From Dendrocalamus latiflorus (Eukaryota > Streptophyta > Magnoliopsida > Poales > Poaceae), in NCBI GenBank assembly GCA_017311315.1, contig CM029622.1, forward strand, positions 10,405,295 through 10,469,294: a stretch of DNA of 64,000 bases. The letters run 5' to 3'. The translations under genes were made by a program, and so were the position numbers. The notes under the pieces were generated by a model. That model worked only from the letters and a program-made list of their open reading frames with translations. It made no database searches and was not told the DNA's origin. Positions 42,822-53,539 of the stretch are shown here, piece after piece (position 1 is the stretch's first letter; each line of letters starts with the position of its first letter).

Positions 42822-44477
42822 GAGAGCTTGGGGTGGTTTGTCCTTACGGGCTGCTGTGAGGGGGAGCTTTGTGCTTTACTGCTTTACTATATTGATTATG
42901 CTCTTACTCCTACTGTTGCATTGCATTTTTGGGTGTATCGGGGATAGTCCTTCTAGCATAGGTTAGAGTAGTTTTCTTGCCTAGCTGCTTAGACTTCTTC
43001 TTACTCTTATCTTGTGATTTCAGGATGCTGCTTATTAGCTGTCTTTCTTCTCTCTAGGTTGAGCTTACTCACTTCTTGTGGATTCTAGCGAGGGTTGGGC
43101 CACCCTCAGGTAGACAGGGTACATGTTTGCTCCCTAGGTTGTTAGTAAACCAGCTGATAGTCCTCGAGTCATATAGGGTAGATGAGAGTCAGTCTGAGCC
43201 ATAGTTTCCTCTATATCTTATCTATGATTTAAGTACTGCCCTTTCGGATTTTCTTTGACAGCTTCTCTTACTTATTGCTTTGGTTTAGGGTGAGTTCATT
43301 CGGGAGCTTCTAGATCTTAATGATGACTTAACTCAACTTGAATTGTAAATAACTACATGGAGCCTTGATTATTATCCTTTCATGACATGGTTACATTGCT
43401 TTACATTCTGCCATGATTTGTGCTTATTTGCTAGATTGATCATGACTTCATATGTATAGACCAGCTTTTGCCATGATAAGTTCATTAAAATTGCTCAACT
43501 TGAATTAAAACTTGTCATGCTAGCTCTCGAGATTAGTCTTTCTTGCGTTATCCGTTTATGATTCATGCCATGTCAAATAGGCTGAGCTGAGCGTTGAATC
43601 TTTATTGAGCTTTAGATTGAGCTATGCTAGTTCTTGATGTAGCATGAGTTAGTACAATCAGTAAGAATGCAAACAGATCTCTTTTGTGCGAAAAAACTGA
43701 TCTCACCAATTCTTTCTCATGAGACGGCTTGCCATTGCACAAGGCATGAACTCAGGGGGAGTTTTGGATGACCAAGATCATTGTCTTAAGCTTTTTGCTT
43801 GGCATGATCGCACAAGGCTTGAGATCTTGCACATGACTAAACAAAAATCTTGTTGGCAACAACCTTGAATTTCAAAAGAAAATATGTCACTCGTGCTTCT
43901 TTTGCTTAATCTACAAAAAGAACCAAGTACTTAAATAAATGTTTCACTCTTGAGCTTGTAGCACTCTAATTAGACTCGATACTAGCTTCTTGGTTCCTCT
44001 TAGCTTATTGACATGGTTTGCATCATCCTTGGATACCTCTAGCTAGACTTTGATCATGGATGACTTGACAGGCTCTCAAATTGCACTAAATTTCAGATTG
44101 TCATCTATTTGGTTTAGCTGTCTTATACATATCTTGTCATGATCTATATAACATTCTATTGAGTTATGGCTTGATGTAATACTTGTTGGTCATCTTGGAT
44201 AATTCTCATGGCTCTAAATGCTTAGAATAATGAATCCTCAGCCATTTCATCCATTTCCATGACTGATTCTCTTCCTTGCATCCTTGATGTGTTTATTGCC
44301 AAAAGGGGGAGAATAGTGGTAGAAAAAGCCAATTTGGGAGCTTTGAGGAAAACTTGTTCTTTCTTTTGCTCCTTGTGTCGACATGGTCATTAGCTTCTTT
44401 TTCTTCCTTTGGACCATGTTTGACTTCTTGCTCAAACTCTACTTTGCGCTTTTTCTGAGTCTGTCAATATACTCATC
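42822..44477 (+). other. 3' internal region of element D, non-coding
   Basis: Resumes D after F. Starts GAGAGCTTGGGGTGG. No frame over 65 codons and no env-like gene recognised, although SIRE elements often carry one here. It leads into the polypurine tract. Confidence 0.55.
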
Positions 44478-44488
44478 AAGGGGGAGAT
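44478..44488 (+). promoter_or_regulatory. polypurine tract of element D
   Basis: AAGGGGGAGAT directly before the 3' LTR start TGAGAGACC. Confidence 0.85.
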
Positions 44489-46193
44489 TGAGAGACCATG
44501 TGGAGGTCATCCCATGTGTGTGATGAGTAATTGACATCGGTTTAGGAAAGTCGAGTTTGGTTTGGGTGGTCCGGACCTTGACGTTGCGTGGTGCAATCGG
44601 GCTCAGTCGGACTTTGTCAAACTTGGTCGTATGGGCTTAGGATGCATATTCCGATGATTCGACAGGTTTGGACTTCATCATGGGTAAGTATGATGTTTTT
44701 ATTATACTTATGCTTACATGTATCGAGCGGTGCTATTTGATGTGTTTCTTGTTTGTGATGGCTGTAGGACGTCGAGGCAGAGTCGTGGTGAGACACGAGG
44801 TGACCGGACAAGGCGCAGGTGGCGTTGAGGTCAGAACGGTCGGAGGTGTCGAAGACTGCGGAGACTCGAGGTGGTTGTGAGGCTTGGACGACAAGGAGCG
44901 CGGAAGCTTCCCGGAAGGTGCAGGAGGGGCGTTTCGGGAAAAACGCAAGGCTGCACAGGCGGGAGATGGTTCCGTTCGGGTTTAGCAGGCGTAATGGGTT
45001 GGAGACCCGTTAGCCAAGGGCCATAAATAGGAGGGAGTGGCTGCATGCCCCTTATGGCTTTGGGAGAGAGTTAGGGTTTGTATTGGTCAAAAGAGTCTTT
45101 AGGAGGTGGTTTTGCCTTTGCTCTTTAGTGGTTGAGAAGGGCAGAAGGTGTCTCCTTCGTTCATCCTCCCTGTGTGTTGTGTCTCCTCCAAGCATGTAGA
45201 GAGTAGATGAGTTCTTGGCTTGGGGAGAGGGAGAGATTGGAGTGATGTACATGTAATCTTCCATGTTCTAATGTCCATGCGTATCGGAACTCCTCTGTAT
45301 TCCTTTTGGTTCAATGAATGGAAATCTGAAGTTTGATTCTCTCTGTTCGTGCTCTCTGTTCTTCGTTTCTCCTCATTTGGTGATTTCTTGACTTTTTGAG
45401 TTTCTTGTTGTTTCTTGCTGGAGAGGCCCAAAATGGGTTGCTCTATGTTGGGATGATGCCTCAAGATCATTTGATCGAGTTTCCCAAGAGCAAACTTCGT
45501 TTAATTTCAGATTTGGGTTTTTGAGCCTCCCTGTTCTTCATTTCCTCCTTCTAGGGCTTAATGCAAATCTTGATTCCCTTCGCGAGACGGCATGAAACTT
45601 GGCATGAGAAGTCCAGATGCTATTAAGTAGCTATCCTCAAAGTTTCATGGCCAGATGATCAAAGGTTGGGGAGGAATTTGGTTTTGGTGTAGGCTCTGTA
45701 TCTTTCCAGATTTTGGGTCAAATCTGAAATTCTTGTTCTTTTCTTTGATCTCTTGGTTTCCTAGAGTCCCCATGCTATTTTGTTTGTTGTGGTAGAAACC
45801 TTCAATTTCTCAGTCTTTGAAGTTCTGAAATTTTCAGGTTTCAATAAGCTGTCTTTTGTTTTCTTCTTGCGGTACTACCGCTCCTCAAAAGGTACTACCG
45901 CTCGACTCAGCGGTACTACCGCTCAGAGGTACTACCGCTCGGCTCAGTGGTACTACCGCTCGTCTCAGCGGTACTACCGCTTGCAGTCAGACTTGCTCTG
46001 AAATTATTTTTCTTGACTGCTTCTTTCTGGATCTGTTTTATCCTTGTTGCTGTGACTTCCAGTAAGTGCATATCTTCTATCTTCATAGCTTCCATAGCTA
46101 TTGGAGAAGAAGCATAAGTGTGGATACTTGAGGGGCGAATTTAATTTTAGAAAGCGACATTCACCCCCCCTCTGTCGCCATTTCGGTCCAACA
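44489..46193 (+). mobile_element. 3' LTR of element D
   Basis: Matches 21391-23105 with scattered substitutions and small indels. The tandem GGTACTACCGCTC stretch has one more unit, and the TATA box is changed to CATAAATA. The target duplication TGGCA follows at 46194-46198. Confidence 0.92.
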
Positions 46194-46401
46194 TGGCATG
46201 TCTTATGGTTCTACTTTCTTTTATTTGCCATGCTTGCTTGTCATGTCATGCTTCGTATTAGAGGTGTATTCCAGCTGAAATGGAAGACATAAGCTCTTGT
46301 TGATAGTTACAGAACAATACATTTACACTAATCAGTGTATTTGTAAATGGTTCTTATGGATTATAATTAATCCATGCGCCTATGGATTATACTTATTCTA
46401 G

Positions 46402-46558
46402 GTGGAAACTGATACTTCTGCAACGGTTGGTATTGCAGGGGTAGTCCATTTTGATAATAACATTGTCATTGCAAAATTTCAGGTATTTCATTGTAGTGTT
46501 GCCTACGAATACCAATAAGTGACTGCAGGAGTTGGCTGTGCATCAAACCGTGTTAAAG
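46402..46558 (+). pseudogene. exon-like sequences of an unidentified gene fragment
   Basis: TATTCTAG precedes an 81-base open stretch (46402-46482) encoding VETDTSATVGIAGVVHFDNN and IVIAKFQ, then GTATTTC. After 46 bases, GACTGCAG precedes a 30-base stretch (46529-46558) encoding ELAVHQTVLK, then GTAATTTG. Splice-like borders and matching phases suggest a host gene piece in which D and G landed. However, a 46-base intron is shorter than plant introns usually are. I do not recognise the protein. Confidence 0.25.
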
Positions 46559-46564
46559 GTAATT

Positions 46565-47833
46565 TGATCATTCTGAACTAGGGAGATGGTGAAGAGTAAG
46601 AAAGCATCGCGGTACACGTTTTTGATCTAATCTAGAAATCGATTTTTAATCAAAATTAATTCATGTATGTAAGCAACAAAAAATACCTAGACATAGATCA
46701 ATGCATGGAGAATCTATAGGAATCAAAAAACCAAGAAAAAAAGATAATGGATGCGAAATAAAAAACTCACAAAATTTTATTGAAAAACACGTATACTGTT
46801 CATCCATCCATCACCATAGTGCACAGTCTTTTTGATACGAGGTCGCCCGATCTTCTCGACGTAGGATGGGTACTCACGGGAGACTTGATGAATCGTAATT
46901 ATCCTCCAATGCCAGTGCAAGGGACGAACACTCTTTAATCTGCCAAAACACACTCGTGTTGATTTTGCCGACCACCAAGTGAAGATCTATCGTGCACCCA
47001 ATTCCCAGCGGAAAGGCTGAACGATCTTGATTGAAGAAGATACTCCTAATTCCATAAGAAATTTCGGCAACAATGCTAAACTCGAAAACTTTAGTAGATT
47101 GATTTTTCTCAAACGTGGTTTGAGCCATAAAGGCTGCCAATACAAGGCTTATATAGCCCCTTGGGACATCCATATGGTCCCCAAACCTAGTACAACTCAA
47201 CCCTATATGGTTTTAGATACGAACTCTCACAAAAAGGAAACTATATTTTCCATCTGTTATATTATTTCGGTCATAACTTTTTATCTGTGATTAATTTGAA
47301 GGTGGGACTAGATCCATTGCGTAGCCCTTGAAATTATCTTTCCAATGAGTACAAGAACACCTGTATCGGACTCGGTTTGTGAAAGTTATGGCCTTTTTAG
47401 TAACTGCCTGTCAGGCTGTTCCGAACCGAATCCGAATTGAATTCTGAGTTGAATCCGAGTTTGAATTGGATTGAGCACGTGGGAAGTCCGAATTTGGCTT
47501 GAAAATCTTATCTAAAACTTGTAGTTTAAGTCCTTGGGCTCCTCCCTTTTTGCTCTCCCATTGCATGGGCTTCTTTACTCCTTGATCAGCTGCATGGGCT
47601 GCTTGGCTTTCTCCTTTCCATTCCCATGGGCTTTGAGTTTTTTGTTCTTGGTAGCAAATATGATTACCCTCCTTGTCCTTCTCCATTGCTTTGGCCCCGG
47701 AATCATCATAATATTCAAACCTAATAATAAACAAGAATTTGGCATAAGGTAGTATATCGTTCCCACGAATAGAAGGAAATTCATTAATAAACAAATTCAC
47801 CTGAAAGTGCTAAGCATGTGCGTATCCGCATCA
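46565..47833 (-). mobile_element. 3' LTR of gypsy element G (minus strand)
   Basis: On the minus strand it starts TGATGCGGATACG at 47833, directly after the purine tract AAAGAAGGGGAGGA (plus 47834-47847). It has a TATA-like CTATATAAGCC (plus about 47147-47157), and a CATAACTTTCACAAACCGAG word on the minus strand near 47390. The left end at TGATCATTCTG (46565) is my best placement; TAATT precedes it. Confidence 0.55.
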
Positions 47834-47870
47834 TCCTCCCCTTCTTTAAGAAAAACCGTCCTCGGCTTTT
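47834..47870 (-). promoter_or_regulatory. hairpin plus polypurine tract of element G
   Basis: On the minus strand AAAAGCCG-AGGA-CGGTTTTT (plus 47851-47870; 8 pairs including one G-U), then AAAGAAGGGGAGGA and the LTR start. A second module lies upstream (plus 48115-48154): GTCG-AGGA-CGAC followed by a TATGGGAGGGAGAATGG purine tract. Confidence 0.8.
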
Positions 47871-48485
47871 GATAGCCTGAAATTGTACTAAACAAAGAAT
47901 ACAATGTGTATGCATGGTATATGTATTGGTCAGTTACACCCCTTCCGTCTTTCACATTATTATTACCTGGAGGTGTAGTAAGCAAAAAGAACAACACATA
48001 TGTGTGGTATATGTATGAATCAATTATTGTGTCATTCTCATTCTCACTGTTTTACACAAACCAATTGATACTACAACAGCTATCAAATGCATACATTGTA
48101 ATGTTTTCATTCACACCATTCTCCCTCCCATAAGAAAGAGTCGTCCTCGACTTTGCGAAGTACGTGGACAAGTCATTAATGGGCAACACCAGATCAAACG
48201 GTTCAAATATGGAAGAGAAAATTTTAAGTGCCTTCCTTGCTTCAACTGCGCTACTCTGATTATTTGTACATGATTGTTCATCGAAAGAGGAACAAGTAGG
48301 CACAAAAAAATCTTTGTAAACAACAAGCACTATTGTTAAACCTCATCTCATTATGATTATGACGTGGTATAAAATATTGTTTGTCCAAGTATGCAATTTC
48401 AACTCGGCAAGCTTATCACATGTAATGCATATTCGATAAACATAAAATTTGTCATCTACACCATAATCTCCGATCAATTTCAACC
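47871..48485 (-). pseudogene. decayed gag-extension region of element G
   Basis: At 48335-48485 the minus strand reads LKLIGDYGVDDKFYVYRI then CITCDKLAELKLHTW, matching the extension of element B (FNLIGDYDVGTQFLVYRI, CITCDHMDELKLAIW). Near 47900-47990 TDQYIYHAYTLYSLFSTISG matches MDDIYIYHAYTLASLLSYFQ of B. Stops and frame changes are frequent. Function unknown; its value is as a third copy of the same conserved region. Confidence 0.6.
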
Positions 48486-49926
48486 TGCACAACGTGAGAA
48501 ACAACACTAGAAGTAGACATTAATGTGTTAGTTTCAAAATCAACCTCACTTTGTCCATCATCTACCTCTTTCTTCTCTTTTGGTGTTTCTCTCACACTCT
48601 CAATTGGGATGCTCTCAAATTCACATATGGTGGAATAACACAACTCACTCTTTTTAATACTCTCTTTCCCTTTGGCTATGTGGCTCTCACTCTCACATGG
48701 GTTTTGATGCATCTCAAGTGTTGTTTGTAGCAATGGGGCAGCACGTGCACTAGGAGTAAAACTTCCACTAGATGGATTAGTTTTAAATGAATTGAAACGA
48801 GATGTGGTTTTACCTCCTGTAGGTGCTGTACGGGGATTGTAGGAAGATGATTTTGAAACCCTTATGTCTTGTTGTACTTGCCTCTCAGCCTTAGTGGCTT
48901 GATGCACCAACTCCACCATGTTGTTGTAGGGTTGAAATTCGGCGATTCGCTTGATGGAAGGATGCAAATCAGCAAGGAATCGGGTCATAGTTTGTTCTTC
49001 TTATTCATAAACATTAGCCCTTATCATAGCCATTTCCATCTCTTTGTAGTACTCCTCAATCGTGAAACTCCCTTGCTTCAATTCTGCAATTTATCAAAGA
49101 GGTCACGTTTGTAATGTTTAGGAACAAACCTTGCTCTCATGTAGTACTTCATCTCTTCCCATGTAGTGATGGAAGGCTCGTCGTTCTCTCTCCTTTGATT
49201 TTGGACTTGTTCCCACCATATGAGTGCATAATCAGTGAATTCAAGTCACGCCATGTGAATTTTCTTCTCCTCTGAATAACTGTGTAAGCGGAACACCTTG
49301 CCCACCTTAAGCTCCCAAGTAAGGTATTCCTCCGGGTCATGTGTACCTGAAAATGTTGGCATGGTAAATTTAAGCTTACCAAACTTATCCTCATTGGGAC
49401 GTTCATCGCCATGACGATTACGACGGTGGTAGTCATCGTCGTAGTGAAGAAAGTCATCGTCGTCAAAACGAGGTGCTCCTCCGCCATGGCCTCCATGTCC
49501 ATGGCCCCTCCCCGGACCATGGAAGCTGCCCCCTGCACCTCTCCCAGGCGGGGGTGGACGGATGGCGTTTGCCACCACGCGGTCTCGCCGTTGTTGTGCA
49601 TCTTGGACACTTCGAGCAATGCCTGCTTCCTCATCTCGTGGAGGTGGGCCACCCCCACGATGAACACTACCTTCCTCTTGTTGTGGTCGAAGTGCGTGCA
49701 CCACGTCGTTCACAATGTTGGTACGTAGTACATTCATTTGTTGGTTCATCTCAATGCGCATGTCTTGTGTGGAATTATTGATCTCTGCTTTGAGTTGCTC
49801 CTCCAGGGCAGAAGTAGTGGCGGCGAACTCATTGCGCAAAGTTCCCCTCAAAGCTTGGAATTGAAAACGAGTCACCGGGGAATTCAGACCTTGCTCCTCT
49901 CCCATGTTGTTATCTCCACCTGACAT
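48452..49926 (-). pseudogene. gag of element G, broken
   Basis: Starts ATGTCAGGTGGAGAT at 49926. A coiled-coil-like N-terminus and a Gly/Arg/Pro-rich stretch lead to the capsid: LKFTMPTFSGTHDPEEYLTW. A TGA (from CGA, Arg) near 49246 interrupts IHMA-stop-LEFTDYALIWWEQV. The frame continues through EEMKYYMRARFVPKHYKRDL with further damage and resumes at 48988 as MTRFLADLHPSIKRIAEFQP. No zinc knuckle remains. No protease, RT or integrase follows, so G is a gag-only element like B and C. Confidence 0.8.
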
Positions 49927-49986
49927 GGTTAGTCGCACAAAGAAAACACAAAAGCCACAAATATATGGGTAATATGTGGAGTTCAC

Positions 49987-51589
49987 TCAATCTCACTTTT
50001 CCTCTCCCAAGTCAAGTTCTTATCTTTCCGAAGTAAATTAAGTCCAAAAGAAACTTACACTTGGTGGTGGCTACAATAACAAGTGATGATCAAGCGGATT
50101 TAAAAGTGACTCACAATTGCACGGCAAAGGATATTTTGTGGAGGTTGGTTAGGAAGTATTTATCCTACACAATCTGAATTTCACGATGTTGTAAAATTAA
50201 GTAATAATCCAAGCTAGAAAATATTGCTTATGTGCTGATCCAATAGATATAAGTGAAGTGTATGAACGCGCACGCAAAGATCAATGTGACTCAATGCAAC
50301 AAAGGAATGAGCTAAATAGAAGCAATTAGGAACAATAGCTCGTTTGCATCAAGTGCTAGGAGAGACACTAGCCAATTGCAATAACAAGAATAGGGGGCAC
50401 AGGATTGCTCAAGAATTTTAGTCACCCAAACTGAAAATATGAACTAGAACTACTCACCCATATCAGCCTCCTCACCTTTTTCCGCTCTCTTTTTTTTTCT
50501 TACCACTTTTTTTTGCTACCGAGCCACTGCCCCAAATATGTTCAACTCACTATTCTGAGTCTATTGAGGTATATGGGTCACAAACTTTTTTTTTGATCGG
50601 CCGAGATGAGTGATGCACAAGCCCTAATGTTCAGCTAGGAGTATTCAGGAGCAGCCCTCAATGCAATATCAATGACTAGTCTCAAGTATTCAAAGGATAT
50701 AAGTGAAGCTTGTATGTATGGTGTTCAGTCGTATGGTGTTCAAGGAAGGCAACGTGAATACTAACACCTCCCTAGAGTTGGTTTTGGATGGCAACTTCCA
50801 CACGGATTCAGAAGTGGACAGCTAGCCAAAACCGACTTGGATTCTAGGGTTGCACTCGGATTGATCTGGAAGGAGTTATGGACACGGACTCAACTTCAAG
50901 AGTAAATTGAATCTACTTTTTTTTATTTTATAGGGACACAAGATCAAGTTACGCGAAGGAAACAAATATCAACACGTAAACAAAATTTCTAATGGATCAA
51001 GACTTAATAAAACTCACGAAAATAACAGATGCGAAACTAGGGTTTGGATTTTTTTTGTGTGTTTTCAGTTTATGGACTATAGGACCGAAAGTAATAAACT
51101 GAAATTTAAAGGTGTTGTGGCTACAGGCCAAACAGTAGAGAAGAGGACTAGTAGAAGAGGAAGAGGAGAGCTAGATCTGTGGGAGAGTTGGTGAGAATGA
51201 GAGGATGTCCCCCCTCCTGCCCCTCCTGGGGGATTATATACATAAGTGGGGTAGAATGGGAAATCCCTATTCTACCCCTTAGTACTTACAAAGGATGAGG
51301 GTACATTGGTATATTTACACTGGTATATTCCTCTACACTATTGGGCCTATTACATGTTGGACTAGTTGCACGGCCCAGTCACGGGGGGTTGGGCCACCCC
51401 CACAACAGTACTCCCTCGACAGCAAGCGCTGAGGTCCCGATGGGCGAGCTGACGTGATCAACCACCCCAGCCCCCCGTTCCCCGACAGCAAGCGCGAGGG
51501 TGCTGAGTGGTGAGCTGTTGCAACTGGTAGCTTGTAGACCCCATAGGCAATGCCTACGAAGAAATCAGTGAACCCCTGCGCTGAACCCC
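49987..51589 (-). other. leader and possible promoter region right of element G
   Basis: No coding frame. On the minus strand TATATAATCC (plus 51231-51240) is followed by a CT-rich stretch and preceded by GGCCCAATAG and GTGGGCC-like words, so this could be an LTR promoter. It does not match the left LTR of G, and no tRNA primer site was found between here and gag. G's true 5' LTR is not identified. Confidence 0.4.
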
Positions 51590-53535
51590 GTGCCGTTCCG
51601 CCGGGGCGATACCACAAGACAGACGGCGGAGTCCTACGCCGGAGCCATGCCGTCCCGCCGAAGCGATGCCTACGAGGCGGACAGCGTAGTCGAGCGTCGA
51701 AGACGTGTCGTTGAGCGTCAAAGACGTGCCGTCCCGCCGAGGCGATGCCTACGAGGCGGACGGCGAAGTTGAGCGCTGAAGACGTGTCGTCGAGCGCCGA
51801 AGACGTGCCATCCCGCCGAGGCGATGCCTACGAGGCCGACGGCGAAGTCGAGCGCCGAAGACGTGTCATCGAGCGCCGAAGACGTGCCGTCCCGCCGAGG
51901 CGATGCCTACGAGGCGGACGGCGAAGCCGAGCGCCGAAGACGTCTCGTCGAGCGCCGAAGACGTGCCGTCCCGCCGAGGCGATGCCTACGAGGCAGACCA
52001 CGTAGTAGAGCGCCGAAGACGTGTCGTCGAGTGCCGAAGACGTGCCGTCCCGCCGAGGCGATGCCTACGAGGCGGACGGCGAAGTCGAGCGCCGAAGACG
52101 TGTCGCCGAGCGCCGAAGACGTGCCGTCCGATCGAGGCGATGCCTACAAGGCGAACCGCGTAGTCGAGCGTCGAAGACGTGTCGTCGAGCGCCGAAGGCG
52201 TGCCGTCCCGCCGAGGCGATGCCTACGAGGTAGACAGCGTACTCGAGCGCCGAAGACGTGCCGTCCCGCCGAGGCGATGCCTACGAGGCGAACGGCGAAG
52301 TCGAGCGCCGAAGACGTGTCGTCGAGCGCCGAAGACGTGCCGTCCCGCCGAGGCGATGCCTACGAGGGGGACCGCGAAGTCGAGCGCCGAAGATGTGCCG
52401 TCCCGCCGAGGCGACGCCTACGAGGCGGACGGCCAAGTCGAGTGCCGAAGACGTGTCGTTGAGCGCCGAAGACGTGTCATCGAGCGCCGAAGACGTGCCG
52501 TCCCGTCGAGGCGATGCCTACAAGGTAGACAGCGTACTCGAGCGCCGAAGACGTGACGTCCCGCCGAGGCGATGCCTACGAGGCGGACGGCGAAGTCAAG
52601 GGCTGAAGACGTGTTGTCGAGCGCCAAAGACGTGCCGTCCCGCCGAGGCGATGCCTACGAGGCAGACGGCGAAGTCGAGCGCCGAAGACGTGTCGAGTGC
52701 CGAAGACGTGCCGTCCCGCCGAGGCGATGCCTACAAGGCGGACCGCGTAGTCGAGCGCCGAAGACGTGTCGTCGAGCGCCGAAGACGTGTCGTCGAGCGC
52801 CGAAGACGTGCCGTCCTGCCGAGGCGAGGCGATGCCTACGAGGCGGACGGCGAAGTCGAGCGCCGAAGGCGTGCCGTCCCGCCGAGGCGATGCCTACGAG
52901 GTAAACAGCGTACTCGAGCGCCGAAGACGTGTCGTCGAATGCCGAAGACGTGCCGTCCCGCCGAGGCGATGCCTACGAGACGGATGGCGAAGTCGAGCAC
53001 CGAAGACGTGTCGTCGAGCGCCGAAGACGTGCCGTCCCGCCGAGGCGATGCCTACGAGGCGGACGGCGAAGTCGAGCGCCGAAGGCGTGCCGTCCCGCCG
53101 AGGCGATGCATACGAGGTAAACAGCGTACTCGAGCGCCGAAGACGTGTCGTCGAACGCCGAAGACGTGCCGTTCCGCTGAGGCGATGCCTACGAGACGGA
53201 TGGCGAAGTCGAGCACCGAAGACGTGTTGTCGAGCGCCGAAGACGTGCCGTCCCGCCGAGGCGATGCCTACGAGGCGGACGGCGAAGTCGAGCGCCGAAG
53301 ACGTGTCGTCGAGCGCCGAAGGCGTGCCGTCCTGCCGAGGCGATGCCTACGAGACTGACAGCGTACTCGAGCGTCGAAGACGTGTCGTCGAGCGCCGAAG
53401 ACGTGCCGTCCCACCGAGGAGATGCCTATGAGGCGGACACTGAAGTCGAGCGCCGAAGACGTGTCGTCGAGCGCCGAAGACGTGCCGTCCCGCCGAGGCG
53501 ATGCCCACGAGGCGGACGGCGAAGACGAGCGCGGA
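51590..53535. repeat. GC-rich tandem array of 58-bp and 21-bp modules
   Basis: The core module starts CGAGCGCCGAAGACGTGCCG, continues TCCCGCCGAGGCGATGCC and ends TACGAGGCGGACGGCGAAGT, 58 bases in all. A 21-base module CGAGCGCCGAAGACGTGTCG-T precedes it zero to two times, giving periods of about 58, 79 and 100. Around 25 core modules are present. Long open frames exist in all three plus-strand frames because the array almost lacks stop codons. Confidence 0.92.
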
Positions 53536-53539
53536 GGCC

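Larger units (their letters stand above)
21391..46193 (+). mobile_element. Ty1/copia element D (SIRE/Maximus type), interrupted by F and E
   Basis: LTRs at 21391-23105 (1,715 bases) and 44489-46193 (1,705 bases) start TGAGAGACC and end GGTCCAACA. They are flanked by the target duplication TGGCA (21386-21390 and 46194-46198). A tRNA-iMet primer site follows the 5' LTR and a polypurine tract precedes the 3' LTR. Its own internal sequence is 23106-28194 and 42822-44488. The order gag, protease, integrase, RT is that of Ty1/copia, and gag resembles SIRE/Maximus elements. RNase H and the end of RT are missing, deleted at the junction with E. The LTRs differ at 4 of the first ~140 bases by eye. All coding parts carry stops or frameshifts, so it is not autonomous now. 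Confidence 0.92.

Noticed and set aside
52258..53358. A 366-codon open frame as a genuine Arg-rich protein gene
   Set aside because: It lies wholly in the tandem array, other frames are equally open, and it has no unique domain or clear start context. Treated as a by-product of the repeat.
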